IMG/VR virus record: IMGVR_UViG_3300031857_000730 | Coordinates: 1-33,799 of that record | Strand: one strand, 5' to 3' | DNA length: 33,799 bases | Source: a virus | Shown: positions 6,751 to 14,221 of the stretch, one piece after another | Layout: every line of letters begins with the position of its first letter | How positions within the stretch are numbered: position 1 is the first letter of the stretch | Notes under the pieces: model-generated | The model's database searches: none | Told to the model about the DNA's origin: nothing | What the model saw: only the letters and a program-made list of their open reading frames with translations | Made by a program: the position numbers and the translations under genes

Positions 6751-6954
6751 TCAGTTATCCTTTAGATTAAGACTAGCACCAGTTGTCATACCAGCAATAA
6801 AAGCATCTTCTAATGCGTTACGAATTTCCCACACAGAAACAACGTGATAGTCAAGGTCATCACTCTTACGGATTTCCAATGTTTCAAAGTCAGTAAAGTT
6901 CTTCTGGGCAATACCAGTCAGAATCTTATTCAGTAGTTCTTTATTAGTGGTCAT
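6751..6954 (-). CDS. hypothetical protein, 67 aa
   Basis: MTTNKELLNKILTGIAQKNF. An ATG three codons upstream (overlapping the previous stop) is equally possible. It ends with a small-residue stretch AFIAGMTTGASLNL. Unrecognised. Confidence 0.7.
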   Translation of the reverse strand: MTTNKELLNKILTGIAQKNFTDFETLEIRKSDDLDYHVVSVWEIRNALEDAFIAGMTTGASLNLKDN

Positions 6955-6959
6955 TTCGG

Positions 6960-7145
6960 TCATTCTCCAGGATAAGTCATAGAATTGATATAACTCTCTT
7001 GATACATACCTTCATCAAAACCATCACTATATCCTTCTTGACGAGCACTCTCCATAAGATTGTGAATAGCACTCTCAACAGAAGGAAGAAGATTAGCAGA
7101 TTGAGTAAGTTCTTGAAGTTGATTGAGAAGTTCGTTGGAAATCAT
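6960..7145 (-). CDS. hypothetical protein, 61 aa
   Basis: MISNELLNQLQELTQSANLL, then EGYSDGFDEGMYQE, a Gly/Glu spacing often seen in short amphipathic phage proteins. The start follows the upstream stop as TGAAATG. Confidence 0.65.
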   Translation of the reverse strand: MISNELLNQLQELTQSANLLPSVESAIHNLMESARQEGYSDGFDEGMYQESYINSMTYPGE

Positions 7146-7146
7146 T

Positions 7147-7338
7147 TCAGTTGTCCTCTTGATTGCGGAATACTTTGGCAAACTCTTCTGCTGCCTCAAA
7201 TGCAAGTTCAGCACCGAACTTAAGAACTTCCCGTCGTTCTTGTTCAGTTGCAGCTTGAGCATTAGTCATAGTTTTCAACCACTCAATATAGAGTGTTTGA
7301 CCAATATCTACGAATCGTTTTTGTGAGAAGTCAGTCAT
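7147..7338 (-). CDS. hypothetical protein, 63 aa
   Basis: MTDFSQKRFVDIGQTLYIEW, then an Ala/Glu-rich helix (FGAELAFEAAEEFAKVF). No motif recognised. Confidence 0.7.
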   Translation of the reverse strand: MTDFSQKRFVDIGQTLYIEWLKTMTNAQAATEQERREVLKFGAELAFEAAEEFAKVFRNQEDN

Positions 7339-7340
7339 AA

Positions 7341-7466
7341 TCAGTTAATGTTCAGTTTCAGTTTAAGTGATTGAAGAGACTGTTTGCGGGATTTGATTTT
7401 GCCCTTGCACATACCCTTGGTTTTCTTACATTTACCAGAGTTGTGTTTCCAGTTAGGTGTGTTCAT
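7341..7466 (-). CDS. Lys-rich small protein, 41 aa
   Basis: MNTPNWKHNSGKCKKTKGMC, then KGKIKSRKQS. It is very basic with two Cys six residues apart, so nucleic-acid binding is possible by composition. Its ATG abuts element copy 7. Confidence 0.6.
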   Translation of the reverse strand: MNTPNWKHNSGKCKKTKGMCKGKIKSRKQSLQSLKLKLNIN

Positions 7467-7495
7467 ACTACTACTGCACTTTAAGGGGCCCAGTT
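7467..7495 (-). repeat. 29-nt intergenic element, copy 7
   Basis: ACTGGGCCC then CTTAAAGTGCAG then TAGTAGT; the most diverged copy in the middle, yet GGGCCC and the -10-like TAGTAT remain. Confidence 0.85.
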
Positions 7496-7684
7496 TCAAT
7501 CAACAGGCAACTGTGCTACACTTTTGCCTTTCTTACAATCGTTAATATACTTTCTAGCAGAACTTTCGGTTCTACAAAGTTTCTCAAGTTGCTGCCCCTG
7601 ATGGATGATAAGGTATCCTGCGTTTCCATAAGGAATCGCTGCATATACTTCGTCACCCTTACCTACACTGAATCCTTCTTTCAT
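7496..7684 (-). CDS. hypothetical protein, 62 aa
   Basis: MKEGFSVGKGDEVYAAIPYG, beta-like, then a basic helix. Its start overlaps the end of the methyltransferase gene by 4 nt, so it is probably co-translated with it. Not recognised. Confidence 0.7.
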   Translation of the reverse strand: MKEGFSVGKGDEVYAAIPYGNAGYLIIHQGQQLEKLCRTESSARKYINDCKKGKSVAQLPVD

Positions 7685-8496
7685 ACAATAAACTCAAGAA
7701 CATTTACATTTTTAGTAATGTGTTCTTCCAAACGTTTTATGAAAATCTTACAGTATTCTTCACTAATCTCGCAACCAGAAAATATCCTATTATTCAAATA
7801 TGCCATTTTTGCAGTAGTTCCAGAACCAGCAAAGGGGTCAATAACCAAATCACCTTCATTTGTCCAAGTTTTAATTTGATCTTCTGCAAGTTTTTCAGGC
7901 ATTATTGCAGGATGTTCAAATGCTATCTTATCTTTTGTGGTATGACCACCACCTATAACATACTCGAAAACATTTCTTACTTTTGAGAAAGCGTTTCTTT
8001 TCGTAACTTTATATTTTTTTTCACCATCCTTTCCACGATACTTTTGATTTGCCTTTAGATTTCCGTACTTACACTCAACCTCAATCGGATTAAATGTGTT
8101 TGGCGTTCCTTTACTAAAGCAAAAAATATATTCCCAAGATTGATGATACCTCTTACCACTACTTGGCATTGGGTTCTTTTTTAAGTAAATCATAGTATCG
8201 TGCAACTTAAAACCACACTCCACAAAATACAGTGCTTGTTTCATAGAAGTTCCAGTTTCACTACCATTGATAGTTTGGTCAGCAACATTCCAAACTACAA
8301 CTCCACCATCTTTAGTGATGCGATACAATTCTTTTGCTATAGATTGAAAGTCAAAAGAATAACCATTGTAATTTCTGATATTATCATAAGGTGGGGATGT
8401 TAGAGTCATATCAACACTATTATCATCTAAACTTCCCATCCACTCAATACAATCCTGCAAGTACAAATCTATATTTTCTTTACTGTACTTTATCAT
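7681..8496 (-). CDS. DNA methyltransferase, beta-class (N4-C or N6-A), 271 aa
   Basis: The catalytic motif IV TSPPYDN lies near residue 32 and the SAM-binding motif I DPFAGSGTT near residue 223, the circularly permuted order of class-beta amino-methyltransferases. S-P-P-Y is common in N4-cytosine enzymes but also occurs in N6-adenine ones, so the target base is open. The start MIKYSKENIDLYLQDC gives a 17-nt overlap with the upstream gene. The neighbour directly upstream is an unknown 220-aa protein and could be a partner nuclease. Probable role: modifying phage DNA against host restriction. Confidence 0.9.
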   Translation of the reverse strand: MIKYSKENIDLYLQDCIEWMGSLDDNSVDMTLTSPPYDNIRNYNGYSFDFQSIAKELYRITKDGGVVVWNVADQTINGSETGTSMKQALYFVECGFKLHDTMIYLKKNPMPSSGKRYHQSWEYIFCFSKGTPNTFNPIEVECKYGNLKANQKYRGKDGEKKYKVTKRNAFSKVRNVFEYVIGGGHTTKDKIAFEHPAIMPEKLAEDQIKTWTNEGDLVIDPFAGSGTTAKMAYLNNRIFSGCEISEEYCKIFIKRLEEHITKNVNVLEFIV

Positions 8497-9142
8497 ACTT
8501 TTCTTTTGCTTCTTGGATAGAGACCTCATAGTTATCATAGCATTTGACAGTAAAATTGGCAACGCACTTGTTGGCATCAAAAGTCTTTTTCACATATACG
8601 CAAGTTTGAAATGCACTTGCATTACCAGAAACTCTTTTTATTTTCCAGGTCTTCTTCCAGTTATTTTTTGACCTATCTGGATTAAGATAAGCACGAGAAT
8701 CATCCCAAATAAGATTTAGATTTTCATACTCATCTTGCTTTTCAACAAATACCCTAACATTGTAATCATTGTCAGAACGATTATGGAGAATAATTACATC
8801 AAGCATAGTGTCAAGATTAAACTCCTTAAAACTTTCCTCTCTTTTTTCAACAAGAGTCTTAATTACACCTTCTCCAATGTTTTCATTTTCATCTAAAGGA
8901 CAACGACACTGAACAAAACTACAGGTTTGTATGTCACCTTTCGTGAAAGATTTTAGAAGTGATTTTATGTTCAATCCAAACTGATTTTTCATCCCATCTG
9001 CCATAAAAATATCTCCTGGTATGTGTTCACCATACACAGATTTGCTGATGATTTTCTCCCAAGTATTGGGAGTAATGATACCTTCTTGCGTTGCATATAC
9101 CCACACAAGAGACTCAAGACCGTAAACATCAAAGTCAATCAT
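8480..9142 (-). CDS. unknown protein next to methyltransferase, 220 aa
   Basis: Not recognised. It overlaps the methyltransferase gene, so the two are translationally linked. The C-terminal part is basic with conserved-looking Trp and Cys (NNWKKTWKIKRV, AFQTCVYVKK, VANFTVKCYDNYEV). A possible D...ExK (LDVIILHNRS...VFVEKQ) could be a PD-(D/E)XK core but is weak. By position it might be the endonuclease or specificity partner of the methyltransferase. An in-frame TTG lies four codons before the chosen ATG. Confidence 0.6.
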   Translation of the reverse strand: MIDFDVYGLESLVWVYATQEGIITPNTWEKIISKSVYGEHIPGDIFMADGMKNQFGLNIKSLLKSFTKGDIQTCSFVQCRCPLDENENIGEGVIKTLVEKREESFKEFNLDTMLDVIILHNRSDNDYNVRVFVEKQDEYENLNLIWDDSRAYLNPDRSKNNWKKTWKIKRVSGNASAFQTCVYVKKTFDANKCVANFTVKCYDNYEVSIQEAKEKYDKVQ

Positions 9143-9212
9143 TACACTTTTCAAAAAATTGTCGATTTGCTTGCGAAGAATGACCTATGACACCCTTGCA
9201 ATAGAATTGCAG

Positions 9213-9249
9213 AAAAATCGGGGTTTGACCCCTGATGGATACAGGGGTC
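9213..9249 (-). promoter_or_regulatory. two mutually exclusive hairpins (attenuator-like)
   Basis: On the minus strand GACCCCTG-TATCCAT-CAGGGGTC forms a perfect 8-bp stem. Its 3' arm can instead pair downstream as GGGG-TCAAA-CCCC, followed by GATTTTT. The second looks like an intrinsic terminator and the first would prevent it. It lies between the helicase stop and the methyltransferase pair. Confidence 0.5.
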
Positions 9250-9261
9250 TTAGGATGCGAC

Positions 9262-10509
9262 TCAGCGCCGCACCACACTGATGGCAGGTTCTCCCTTCTC
9301 AAAGATGGTATCAACAACTGCCTGAACAGAGCGAGCAGTAGCAACACCAACCGAACTATAGACAGGAATACAAACCAGACCAAAGGACTTGGTATAAGTT
9401 TCCAGAGCACCCGGTTGGATATTACCAGAGGCAAGTTCGCGAGCATCATCGTGGTGCAGACGAATCACCCGACCGATAGTTTGGGAGATTCCAATGAAGT
9501 CCATATTCCGCATAAACAGAACTGCCTCAAGACCAGAAACGTTGATACCTTCGCTGAGAATGGAGTGGTGAAGAATGACGAACTTTTTGTCGTTATCCTT
9601 ACTCCAGGCACTGAGAGTATCAAAGAACACCTCACGATTGACTTTCTTACCGTCAATCACCGCACCCGTCTTGGCAGTAATATACATCCAAGAATAACCG
9701 CGCTGATTGAGTTCAGAGCAGAAATCGGTTTCTGCAATCAGAGAGACAATCTGCTTGGTTGCCTTAGCACAAATCAGGATTTTACCCACAGAGTTCTCAT
9801 CAATGGTTTCCAGAAGATTTGCAGCATCTCGGTCATAGTTGGTCTGCTTACCAGTCACCATAGGCAGTTGCTTGACGATGACTTTAGGCGGAACAATATA
9901 ACCACCACTCACAAGTTCAGGGGCAGGAACCTTACAGATGACCTGACCATAAACATCAACATCATTCATTCCGGGTTTGCCGGCAGTGACGCTGTGCTTA
10001 GGAGTTGCAGTAAAGAAGTAGGAACGCTTTGCATCGTAAGAAAAATGCTCAACTGCAGCGAAAAAGTGACGCTGAACGCTATTGTGTGCCTCGTCAAAGT
10101 AGATGGTATCCACATCAACCTCAGCATCAACAAGACGACGCAGAGAGTGATAGGTGGTTACAATCAGTTTGTGACGGTCAGAGTGAGCATCAACCCATTC
10201 CGCAATAGTATCAGGACGAGTAGAAGATTGGTGATGCGTCTCTCCACTATGGACGTGGAAAACCTTAGCGTTAGTGATAAACTCCAGGAACTCAGCAGAC
10301 AGTTGCTCAGCAAGCAGAATGCGAGGAGCGACAACTACAATAGTCTGAGGAGTTTCTTGAGAGAACTCACGCACAGCATCGTAAATCATCTTAAGGGTCT
10401 TGCCGCCACCTGTGGGGACGATTAGTTGACCTTTGCTATGCTTAGACATAGCATCAATGCCGCGTTGTTGGTGAGGACGAAGTTTGAATTGCATTTGTTT
10501 GGTGCTCAT
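9262..10509 (-). CDS. SF2 DNA/RNA helicase, DEAH-type, 415 aa
   Basis: ATP-driven helicase or translocase of superfamily 2. Motifs in order: Q-like LRPHQQRG, Walker A VPTGGGKT (about residue 32), motif II FDEAH (about 138), motif III FTATP (about 165), motif VI QTIGRVIRL (about 363). The closest general resemblance is to UvsW-like and restriction-type helicases of phages, with roles in replication or recombination. The ATG abuts element copy 8; the second in-frame ATG (MQFKLRP) 15 nt later is an alternative start. Confidence 0.92.
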   Translation of the reverse strand: MSTKQMQFKLRPHQQRGIDAMSKHSKGQLIVPTGGGKTLKMIYDAVREFSQETPQTIVVVAPRILLAEQLSAEFLEFITNAKVFHVHSGETHHQSSTRPDTIAEWVDAHSDRHKLIVTTYHSLRRLVDAEVDVDTIYFDEAHNSVQRHFFAAVEHFSYDAKRSYFFTATPKHSVTAGKPGMNDVDVYGQVICKVPAPELVSGGYIVPPKVIVKQLPMVTGKQTNYDRDAANLLETIDENSVGKILICAKATKQIVSLIAETDFCSELNQRGYSWMYITAKTGAVIDGKKVNREVFFDTLSAWSKDNDKKFVILHHSILSEGINVSGLEAVLFMRNMDFIGISQTIGRVIRLHHDDARELASGNIQPGALETYTKSFGLVCIPVYSSVGVATARSVQAVVDTIFEKGEPAISVVRR

Positions 10510-10538
10510 ACTATAGAGGCAGTTTCAGGGGCCCAGTT
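10510..10538 (-). repeat. 29-nt intergenic element, copy 8
   Basis: ACTGGGCCC then CTGAAACTGCCT then CTATAGT. Here the 3' end carries TATAGT, a better -10 match than in other copies. It precedes the helicase gene. Confidence 0.85.
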
Positions 10539-11023
10539 CAGTTCTTAGGTTGAACTTGAGCAGGAGCATCAGGAGCATCAAATCCTTTCTTCAAGGAATC
10601 GCCCTGAACAAAACCTACGCCACCAAGAATAAGAGCAAGAGCAAGAGTGATTGCTGCTTTAATGTGACCAGCATCAGTATCACTACCATTATCTGCATAT
10701 TCTTCTACAGACTGGTTAGTGACCTTTTCGCCAATCCAAGCACCAGCAGCGCCACCCAGACCCATCAGAATCCAAGGAGTAAAAGACATAAATGCCCAGG
10801 CAGCTGCGATAAGTCCAATGAGTGCTACAGTTCCATCAAGACTTGCCTCAGAACCTCCAGAACTTGAGCGATTGCTTACTTGACGAAGATTTACAATCTG
10901 CTGAACATTTCCGTGCTTCGCATAGATTTGTTCCTTTGCACCGCTAAAAGTTGCTGCTTCAACTTCGGTCTTGATTCTACCCACACGGGAATTTACGAAT
11001 ACTTCTGCTTGCCACGTTGCCAT
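10538..11023 (-). CDS. membrane protein with small N-terminal domain, 161 aa
   Basis: A soluble N-terminal ~50 residues (WQAEVFVNSRVGRIKTEVEA...) is followed by two or three hydrophobic segments (LIGLIAAAWAFMSFTPWILM; GLGGAAGAWIG; AAITLALALILGGVGFV) and a Pro/Ala tail. It resembles a conserved cyanophage membrane protein of unknown role. Inner-membrane location is inferred. Confidence 0.8.
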   Translation of the reverse strand: MATWQAEVFVNSRVGRIKTEVEAATFSGAKEQIYAKHGNVQQIVNLRQVSNRSSSGGSEASLDGTVALIGLIAAAWAFMSFTPWILMGLGGAAGAWIGEKVTNQSVEEYADNGSDTDAGHIKAAITLALALILGGVGFVQGDSLKKGFDAPDAPAQVQPKN

Positions 11024-11047
11024 AATAATAAAGAGTAATCAGTTTTC

Positions 11048-11236
11048 TTAAGACTTGATTTGTTTGAGATTTCCTAAAACACTTTGAACAGATGCTTTAG
11101 TGAATCCTACTGCGTAAGGTGCAGAGTTTTCGGATACAGATGCACTATAATCCACATTATAGCACACCTTCAACACACTTTCAAGTCCCTCAATGAGGGT
11201 TTCAAGAGTAGTTTCGGGAATAGTAATGTAGTTCAT
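11048..11236 (-). CDS. hypothetical protein, 62 aa
   Basis: MNYITIPETTLETLIEGLES. The ATG lies one base after the upstream stop (TGATATG); a longer frame would overlap that gene completely. No motif recognised. Confidence 0.7.
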   Translation of the reverse strand: MNYITIPETTLETLIEGLESVLKVCYNVDYSASVSENSAPYAVGFTKASVQSVLGNLKQIKS

Positions 11237-11237
11237 A

Positions 11238-11393
11238 TCAACCGCCGTAGAATTCTTCAAAAAGGGCATCACCAGAAAGTTCTTTTTCTTCCCAGACACG
11301 ATTCGCATTTGCTTGAATCATTGCCTCTTGAACCTTAATATCAATGGGGGAAATCGTAGAGTGCCAGGTGCCGTTACGGTCTTGCCAGAGCAT
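11238..11393 (-). CDS. hypothetical protein, 51 aa
   Basis: MLWQDRNGTWHSTISPIDIK, then an acidic tail. First gene after element copy 9. Found by hand translation. Confidence 0.65.
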   Translation of the reverse strand: MLWQDRNGTWHSTISPIDIKVQEAMIQANANRVWEEKELSGDALFEEFYGG

Positions 11394-11413
11394 AACTTTG
11401 TTTGTGTGCTTAC

Positions 11414-11442
11414 ACTATAGATGCACTTTCAGGGGCCCAGTT
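11414..11442 (-). repeat. 29-nt intergenic element, copy 9
   Basis: ACTGGGCCC then CTGAAAGTGCAT then CTATAGT, followed by GTAAGCACACAAACAAAG before the ATG 20 nt away. The spacing leaves room for a short 5' leader. Confidence 0.9.
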
Positions 11443-11443
11443 A

Positions 11444-12082
11444 TCAACTCTTGCCAGGTGTGAGTGATGGTTGATAATGACTTGATGGTTTTTCTCTGTT
11501 CTTCTGTAAGTCTGCTTGAAGTCTCTTACCAGTTCTTACAATTCTTTTCTTCTCGTCTCTGGTATAAGGTCTCTTTTCACCTTTTGGAAGTAGAGAACCC
11601 TTAATCATATGGTCCTCTTTATCACCAGAGGATGTTTTAGTTGGAGTTGTTTTCTTGGAAAGAAGTTGAGTTGCTGCTTTCTCTGCTTCTTTTGCTTTTG
11701 GTTTGCTTATTTCTACTTCTTTTCCAGATGCCTTTGCTGCTAGTCTTGCCTTTGCTGCTGCTCTACGCTCTGCCTTTACTTTCTCAGCATAGGATTGAGT
11801 AACTTCTTTGCTTCCTCTCTCTTTTTCGGGTTGTTGCTGCCTAGTTGAAGCTTGTTTCTGAGTTCCAATATCCTTTCTGTCTTTATAATCAGCAGCAACT
11901 CTTTCAACTTTACCAGTTTCAGGGTTTCTGACTGATTTCATTCTCCTTTTCTCGGGAGCAGATTTCTTCCTTTCAGGTGATATTCTTCCGCCAGAACCCA
12001 TAGTTCTAATCTGCGAACCAGACATTACTTCTTTGTCGTAAGTTGCTTCGCAGACGGTCATAAACTCCTGAAAGGTTTTCAT
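11444..12082 (-). CDS. probable capsid-targeted internal protein, very basic, 212 aa
   Basis: The N-terminus MKTFQEFMTVCE closely resembles the capsid-targeting sequence of T4 internal proteins (MKTYQEFI-x-EA), which directs them into the prohead before gp21 protease removes it. The rest is low-complexity and rich in Lys, Arg, Ala and Gln, as expected of a DNA-associated packaged protein. A late-promoter match (CTAAATA) lies about 27 nt upstream of the start. The target-sequence assignment is by similarity; the cargo function is unknown. Confidence 0.7.
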   Translation of the reverse strand: MKTFQEFMTVCEATYDKEVMSGSQIRTMGSGGRISPERKKSAPEKRRMKSVRNPETGKVERVAADYKDRKDIGTQKQASTRQQQPEKERGSKEVTQSYAEKVKAERRAAAKARLAAKASGKEVEISKPKAKEAEKAATQLLSKKTTPTKTSSGDKEDHMIKGSLLPKGEKRPYTRDEKKRIVRTGKRLQADLQKNREKPSSHYQPSLTPGKS

Positions 12083-12108
12083 CTTTATACTGAGAACTAT
12101 CTTTAAGT

Positions 12109-12115
12109 TATTTAG
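12109..12115 (-). promoter_or_regulatory. T4-type late promoter match (CTAAATA)
   Basis: Minus strand ACTAAATAAC, 27-33 nt upstream of the basic internal-protein gene. It resembles the T4 late consensus TATAAATA and the CTAAATA variant described for cyanophages. It overlaps the 3' end of the previous gene. Confidence 0.5.
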
Positions 12116-12297
12116 TCAGCATCCTTCTTAGCACTGCCCTTATAGACTTGTCCGTTTGCATAGTATTCCTTGACTTGTTCTCGGCGGGCATAAAGAAGAA
12201 TATCGTATTGTTCTTGCTGTTCGCGAGTCAATTTGAAATCCTGTTTCCTCCAGGCATTTTGCAGTTCTTTAAGATGAATAAGAATGTTGGAAGTCAT
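12112..12297 (-). CDS. conserved small protein, 61 aa
   Basis: MTSNILIHLKELQNAWRKQD, then EQYDILLYARREQVKEYY; helical and basic, ending in KKDAD. It recalls a short T4-like cyanophage protein of unknown function. Confidence 0.75.
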   Translation of the reverse strand: MTSNILIHLKELQNAWRKQDFKLTREQQEQYDILLYARREQVKEYYANGQVYKGSAKKDAD

Positions 12298-12301
12298 AGG
12301 T

Positions 12302-12490
12302 TCAGGATACAGGAGTTTCGTTGTCGGCGGGAGTTTCGGTGGTCACTTTGCTAGGTGTCACACGAATGTTATAAGAAGAATTGAAGAACCTACGAAAAGC
12401 AGTAACAACAATCAGAAACGTTGAGAAGATGCCCAGCAGACCAAGATAGGTCACAGCATCACCAGTAAAAGTGTAAGTCGTGGGTTCCAT
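12302..12490 (-). CDS. single-pass membrane protein, 62 aa
   Basis: One hydrophobic segment at about residues 12-31 (AVTYLGLLGIFSTFLIVVTA), then a basic stretch (RRFF) and a Thr/Pro-rich tail. Positive-inside suggests that the C-terminus is cytoplasmic. Role unknown. Confidence 0.7.
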   Translation of the reverse strand: MEPTTYTFTGDAVTYLGLLGIFSTFLIVVTAFRRFFNSSYNIRVTPSKVTTETPADNETPVS

Positions 12491-12497
12491 AGTTAAA

Positions 12498-12632
12498 TCA
12501 AAAATCGTGAGTAGAGTTCAGGTATTCTGCGAAAGATTGGTCATCATATTCTTCCTCTTCAAAGAGAGGTTCTTCTTCCTGATACTGAAAGTAAGAACTT
12601 TCTTCAATTTGAATGTCGTCAAACTTGTCCAT
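12498..12632 (-). CDS. very acidic small protein, 44 aa
   Basis: MDKFDDIQIEESSYFQYQEE continues with EPLFEEEEYDDQ. Such strongly acidic small phage proteins sometimes act as DNA mimics, but nothing specific supports that here. First gene after element copy 10. Confidence 0.6.
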   Translation of the reverse strand: MDKFDDIQIEESSYFQYQEEEPLFEEEEYDDQSFAEYLNSTHDF

Positions 12633-12649
12633 TGGATTGAGTTGCTTAC

Positions 12650-12678
12650 ATTACTGATGCACTTTCAGGGGCCCAGTT
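12650..12678 (-). repeat. 29-nt intergenic element, copy 10
   Basis: ACTGGGCCC then CTGAAAGTGCAT then CAGTAAT, followed by GTAAGCAACTCAATCC and the ATG. The -10-like hexamer is TAATGT. Confidence 0.9.
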
Positions 12679-12682
12679 TCAA

Positions 12683-13252
12683 TCAACGGGACATAATTGC
12701 TTTTAGTCTTGCTTTCTTTGCCGCAACTTCTGCCCCTGCTTCGTGCTCCATTTCTCCGTGAGCCTGACGGATTTGCATACCTTTCCAACGTGCAGATTGT
12801 CTTGCAATTTGCTTGTTATACTCATTGGGTTTCATTGTAGGATGCTGCTCTGATTGCAACTCTCTCTTAATTTCTTTCTTTAACTGTTCGCGTTCTTGTG
12901 TTGCAGATTGTCTTTCTCGTTGTGCTGCTTGATGTGAGGCAACTTTGTCTTTATGAGATTTCATTTGGTCTATTTGTCTTTGACGAAGTTGTTGCCTTCT
13001 TTGTTCCAAATCTTCTTTTATTTTCTGTATTGCTTTAACGTGCTTCTTCATAGACTTTCCACCAATTCCACCTTGCTTATCTAACATTTTATTCACCTTC
13101 TTTGCAGAACCTATGGGTCCAGATGGTCCTTCATAAGGTTTCAAAGTATATCTTGTTACTCCATCTTTTTCCGAATAAGTTCCTGGTACTGCATTCGGTG
13201 GTTCTACAGATTTCTTTTCACAAACTAAAAGAAACTCTCTAAAGGTCAGCAT
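12683..13252 (-). CDS. probable capsid-targeted internal protein, 189 aa
   Basis: Starts MLTFREFLLVCEKK, the second protein here with the T-F-x-E-F-x-x-V-C-E signature similar to the T4 capsid-targeting sequence. The body is a long charged helix rich in Gln, Arg and Lys (EDLEQRRQQLRQRQIDQM) and the C-terminus is basic. It lies directly downstream of the 152-aa gene and shares its late promoter. Confidence 0.7.
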   Translation of the reverse strand: MLTFREFLLVCEKKSVEPPNAVPGTYSEKDGVTRYTLKPYEGPSGPIGSAKKVNKMLDKQGGIGGKSMKKHVKAIQKIKEDLEQRRQQLRQRQIDQMKSHKDKVASHQAAQRERQSATQEREQLKKEIKRELQSEQHPTMKPNEYNKQIARQSARWKGMQIRQAHGEMEHEAGAEVAAKKARLKAIMSR

Positions 13253-13253
13253 A

Positions 13254-13712
13254 TCAATCTCTCCAACCTTTAGATGTTTTTACATTATATTCTTTCTTAC
13301 CTGGACCAATATCAGCAATCTTATATTCAATTGGTTTATCTGTATGGATTTTTACTTTCTTTTTTGCCTCAACAATACTATCTCTCCACTCTTCACTCAT
13401 ATTGACCATAATTTTTTCTGCTTCTTCTGGTGTTTCAGCATAACCCTCATCAAGAAGGTGCGAAAGGATGATGTCGTAAATATCTACTTTTTCCGCAACA
13501 CTTTTCTTTTGTTGCTTCTGCTTTTGCCATATTTTAAAGTTCTTATTATCTCTATCTCTTTCCCTATCTTCTCTTGTTTTTAGGGTTTTTGGTTTCCTTT
13601 GTCTGCTTGATTCGTTGTCAGCATCTAACCAAGCTGCACCTTCTTCAAGTTCCTGTTCTTGATAAAGTCCCAAATATGCTTCTTGAATATTGCGAATGTC
13701 TTTTGCGTCCAT
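13254..13712 (-). CDS. probable virion-associated protein, 152 aa
   Basis: Starts MDAKDIRNIQEAYLGLYQEQ then ELEEG; I associate short IQEAY...YE leaders with virion proteins of cyanophages. The middle is highly charged (RDRDNKNFKIWQKQKQQKK) and the C-terminus ends in KTSKGWRD. A perfect TATAAATA lies just upstream, so late expression is likely. Exact role unknown. Confidence 0.65.
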   Translation of the reverse strand: MDAKDIRNIQEAYLGLYQEQELEEGAAWLDADNESSRQRKPKTLKTREDRERDRDNKNFKIWQKQKQQKKSVAEKVDIYDIILSHLLDEGYAETPEEAEKIMVNMSEEWRDSIVEAKKKVKIHTDKPIEYKIADIGPGKKEYNVKTSKGWRD

Positions 13713-13732
13713 TTTTACAAATACTTTTTAGG

Positions 13733-13740
13733 TATTTATA
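13733..13740 (-). promoter_or_regulatory. T4-type late promoter (TATAAATA)
   Basis: An exact match to the T4 late -10 consensus, 21-28 nt before the ATG of the 152-aa gene, which it would drive together with the following internal-protein gene. Confidence 0.7.
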
Positions 13741-13742
13741 TT

Positions 13743-14033
13743 TCATTCAAACTCAAAGTTCTTATTGTCTTTTCGCTTCGGTGGAGTTTGATATGAAGAA
13801 TTCACATAAACTTCAATATTCTTCTTACTATCCCAATGATGACGAATGGACATAACATTTATAATCACGCCACCAATGATGAAGAAGTTGGTTATCAAAA
13901 TCTGAGCAGTAATCAGCAGTCGTATCAAGGCAACTCTGTCTGCTGTCTTATTGCAAGAAGGATGCGACTTCTCTCCTAATGCACAGTAAATGTAATATAA
14001 GATTCCTTTCTTTCTCTTTACTTTCTCATTCAT
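13743..14033 (-). CDS. membrane protein with Cys motif, 96 aa
   Basis: The N-terminal YCALGEKSHPSCNKTADRVA segment is followed by a ~25-residue hydrophobic helix (LLITAQILITNFFIIGGVII) and a basic tail. This C-x(n)-CNK-x-x-D-x-VAL arrangement resembles a small conserved membrane protein of T4-like cyanophages. Role unknown. Confidence 0.75.
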   Translation of the reverse strand: MNEKVKRKKGILYYIYCALGEKSHPSCNKTADRVALIRLLITAQILITNFFIIGGVIINVMSIRHHWDSKKNIEVYVNSSYQTPPKRKDNKNFEFE

Positions 14034-14040
14034 ATATTTC

Positions 14041-14220
14041 TTACTTTGTTGATGCCTTAGGTATGGATATTTCGCTATAATACTTACGATATATGATTAG
14101 TCTTGCTGGTGTTTGTTCTGGGTTTGTGGAGACTTCCAAAACCAAGTAATCATCACATATAAAATCTATAGTTCCCAGTAATCCTTTATAGATTACATTC
14201 ATTTTCTCTGAAAAAATCAT
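14041..14220 (-). CDS. conserved small protein, 59 aa
   Basis: MIFSEKMNVIYKGLLGTIDF, then ARLIIYRKYYSEI: a compact beta-like domain seen, from memory, in several cyanophages without known role. Found by hand translation; the frame fills the whole gap. Confidence 0.7.
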   Translation of the reverse strand: MIFSEKMNVIYKGLLGTIDFICDDYLVLEVSTNPEQTPARLIIYRKYYSEISIPKASTK

Positions 14221-14221
14221 A

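Noticed and set aside
8480-9142. Homing endonuclease next to the methyltransferase
   Set aside because: No HNH, LAGLIDADG or GIY-YIG motif is visible in the 220-aa protein.
9235-10425. 396-aa open frame on the plus strand opposite the helicase gene
   Set aside because: It is the antisense shadow of a helicase with all motifs intact; the plus frame has no recognisable protein features.
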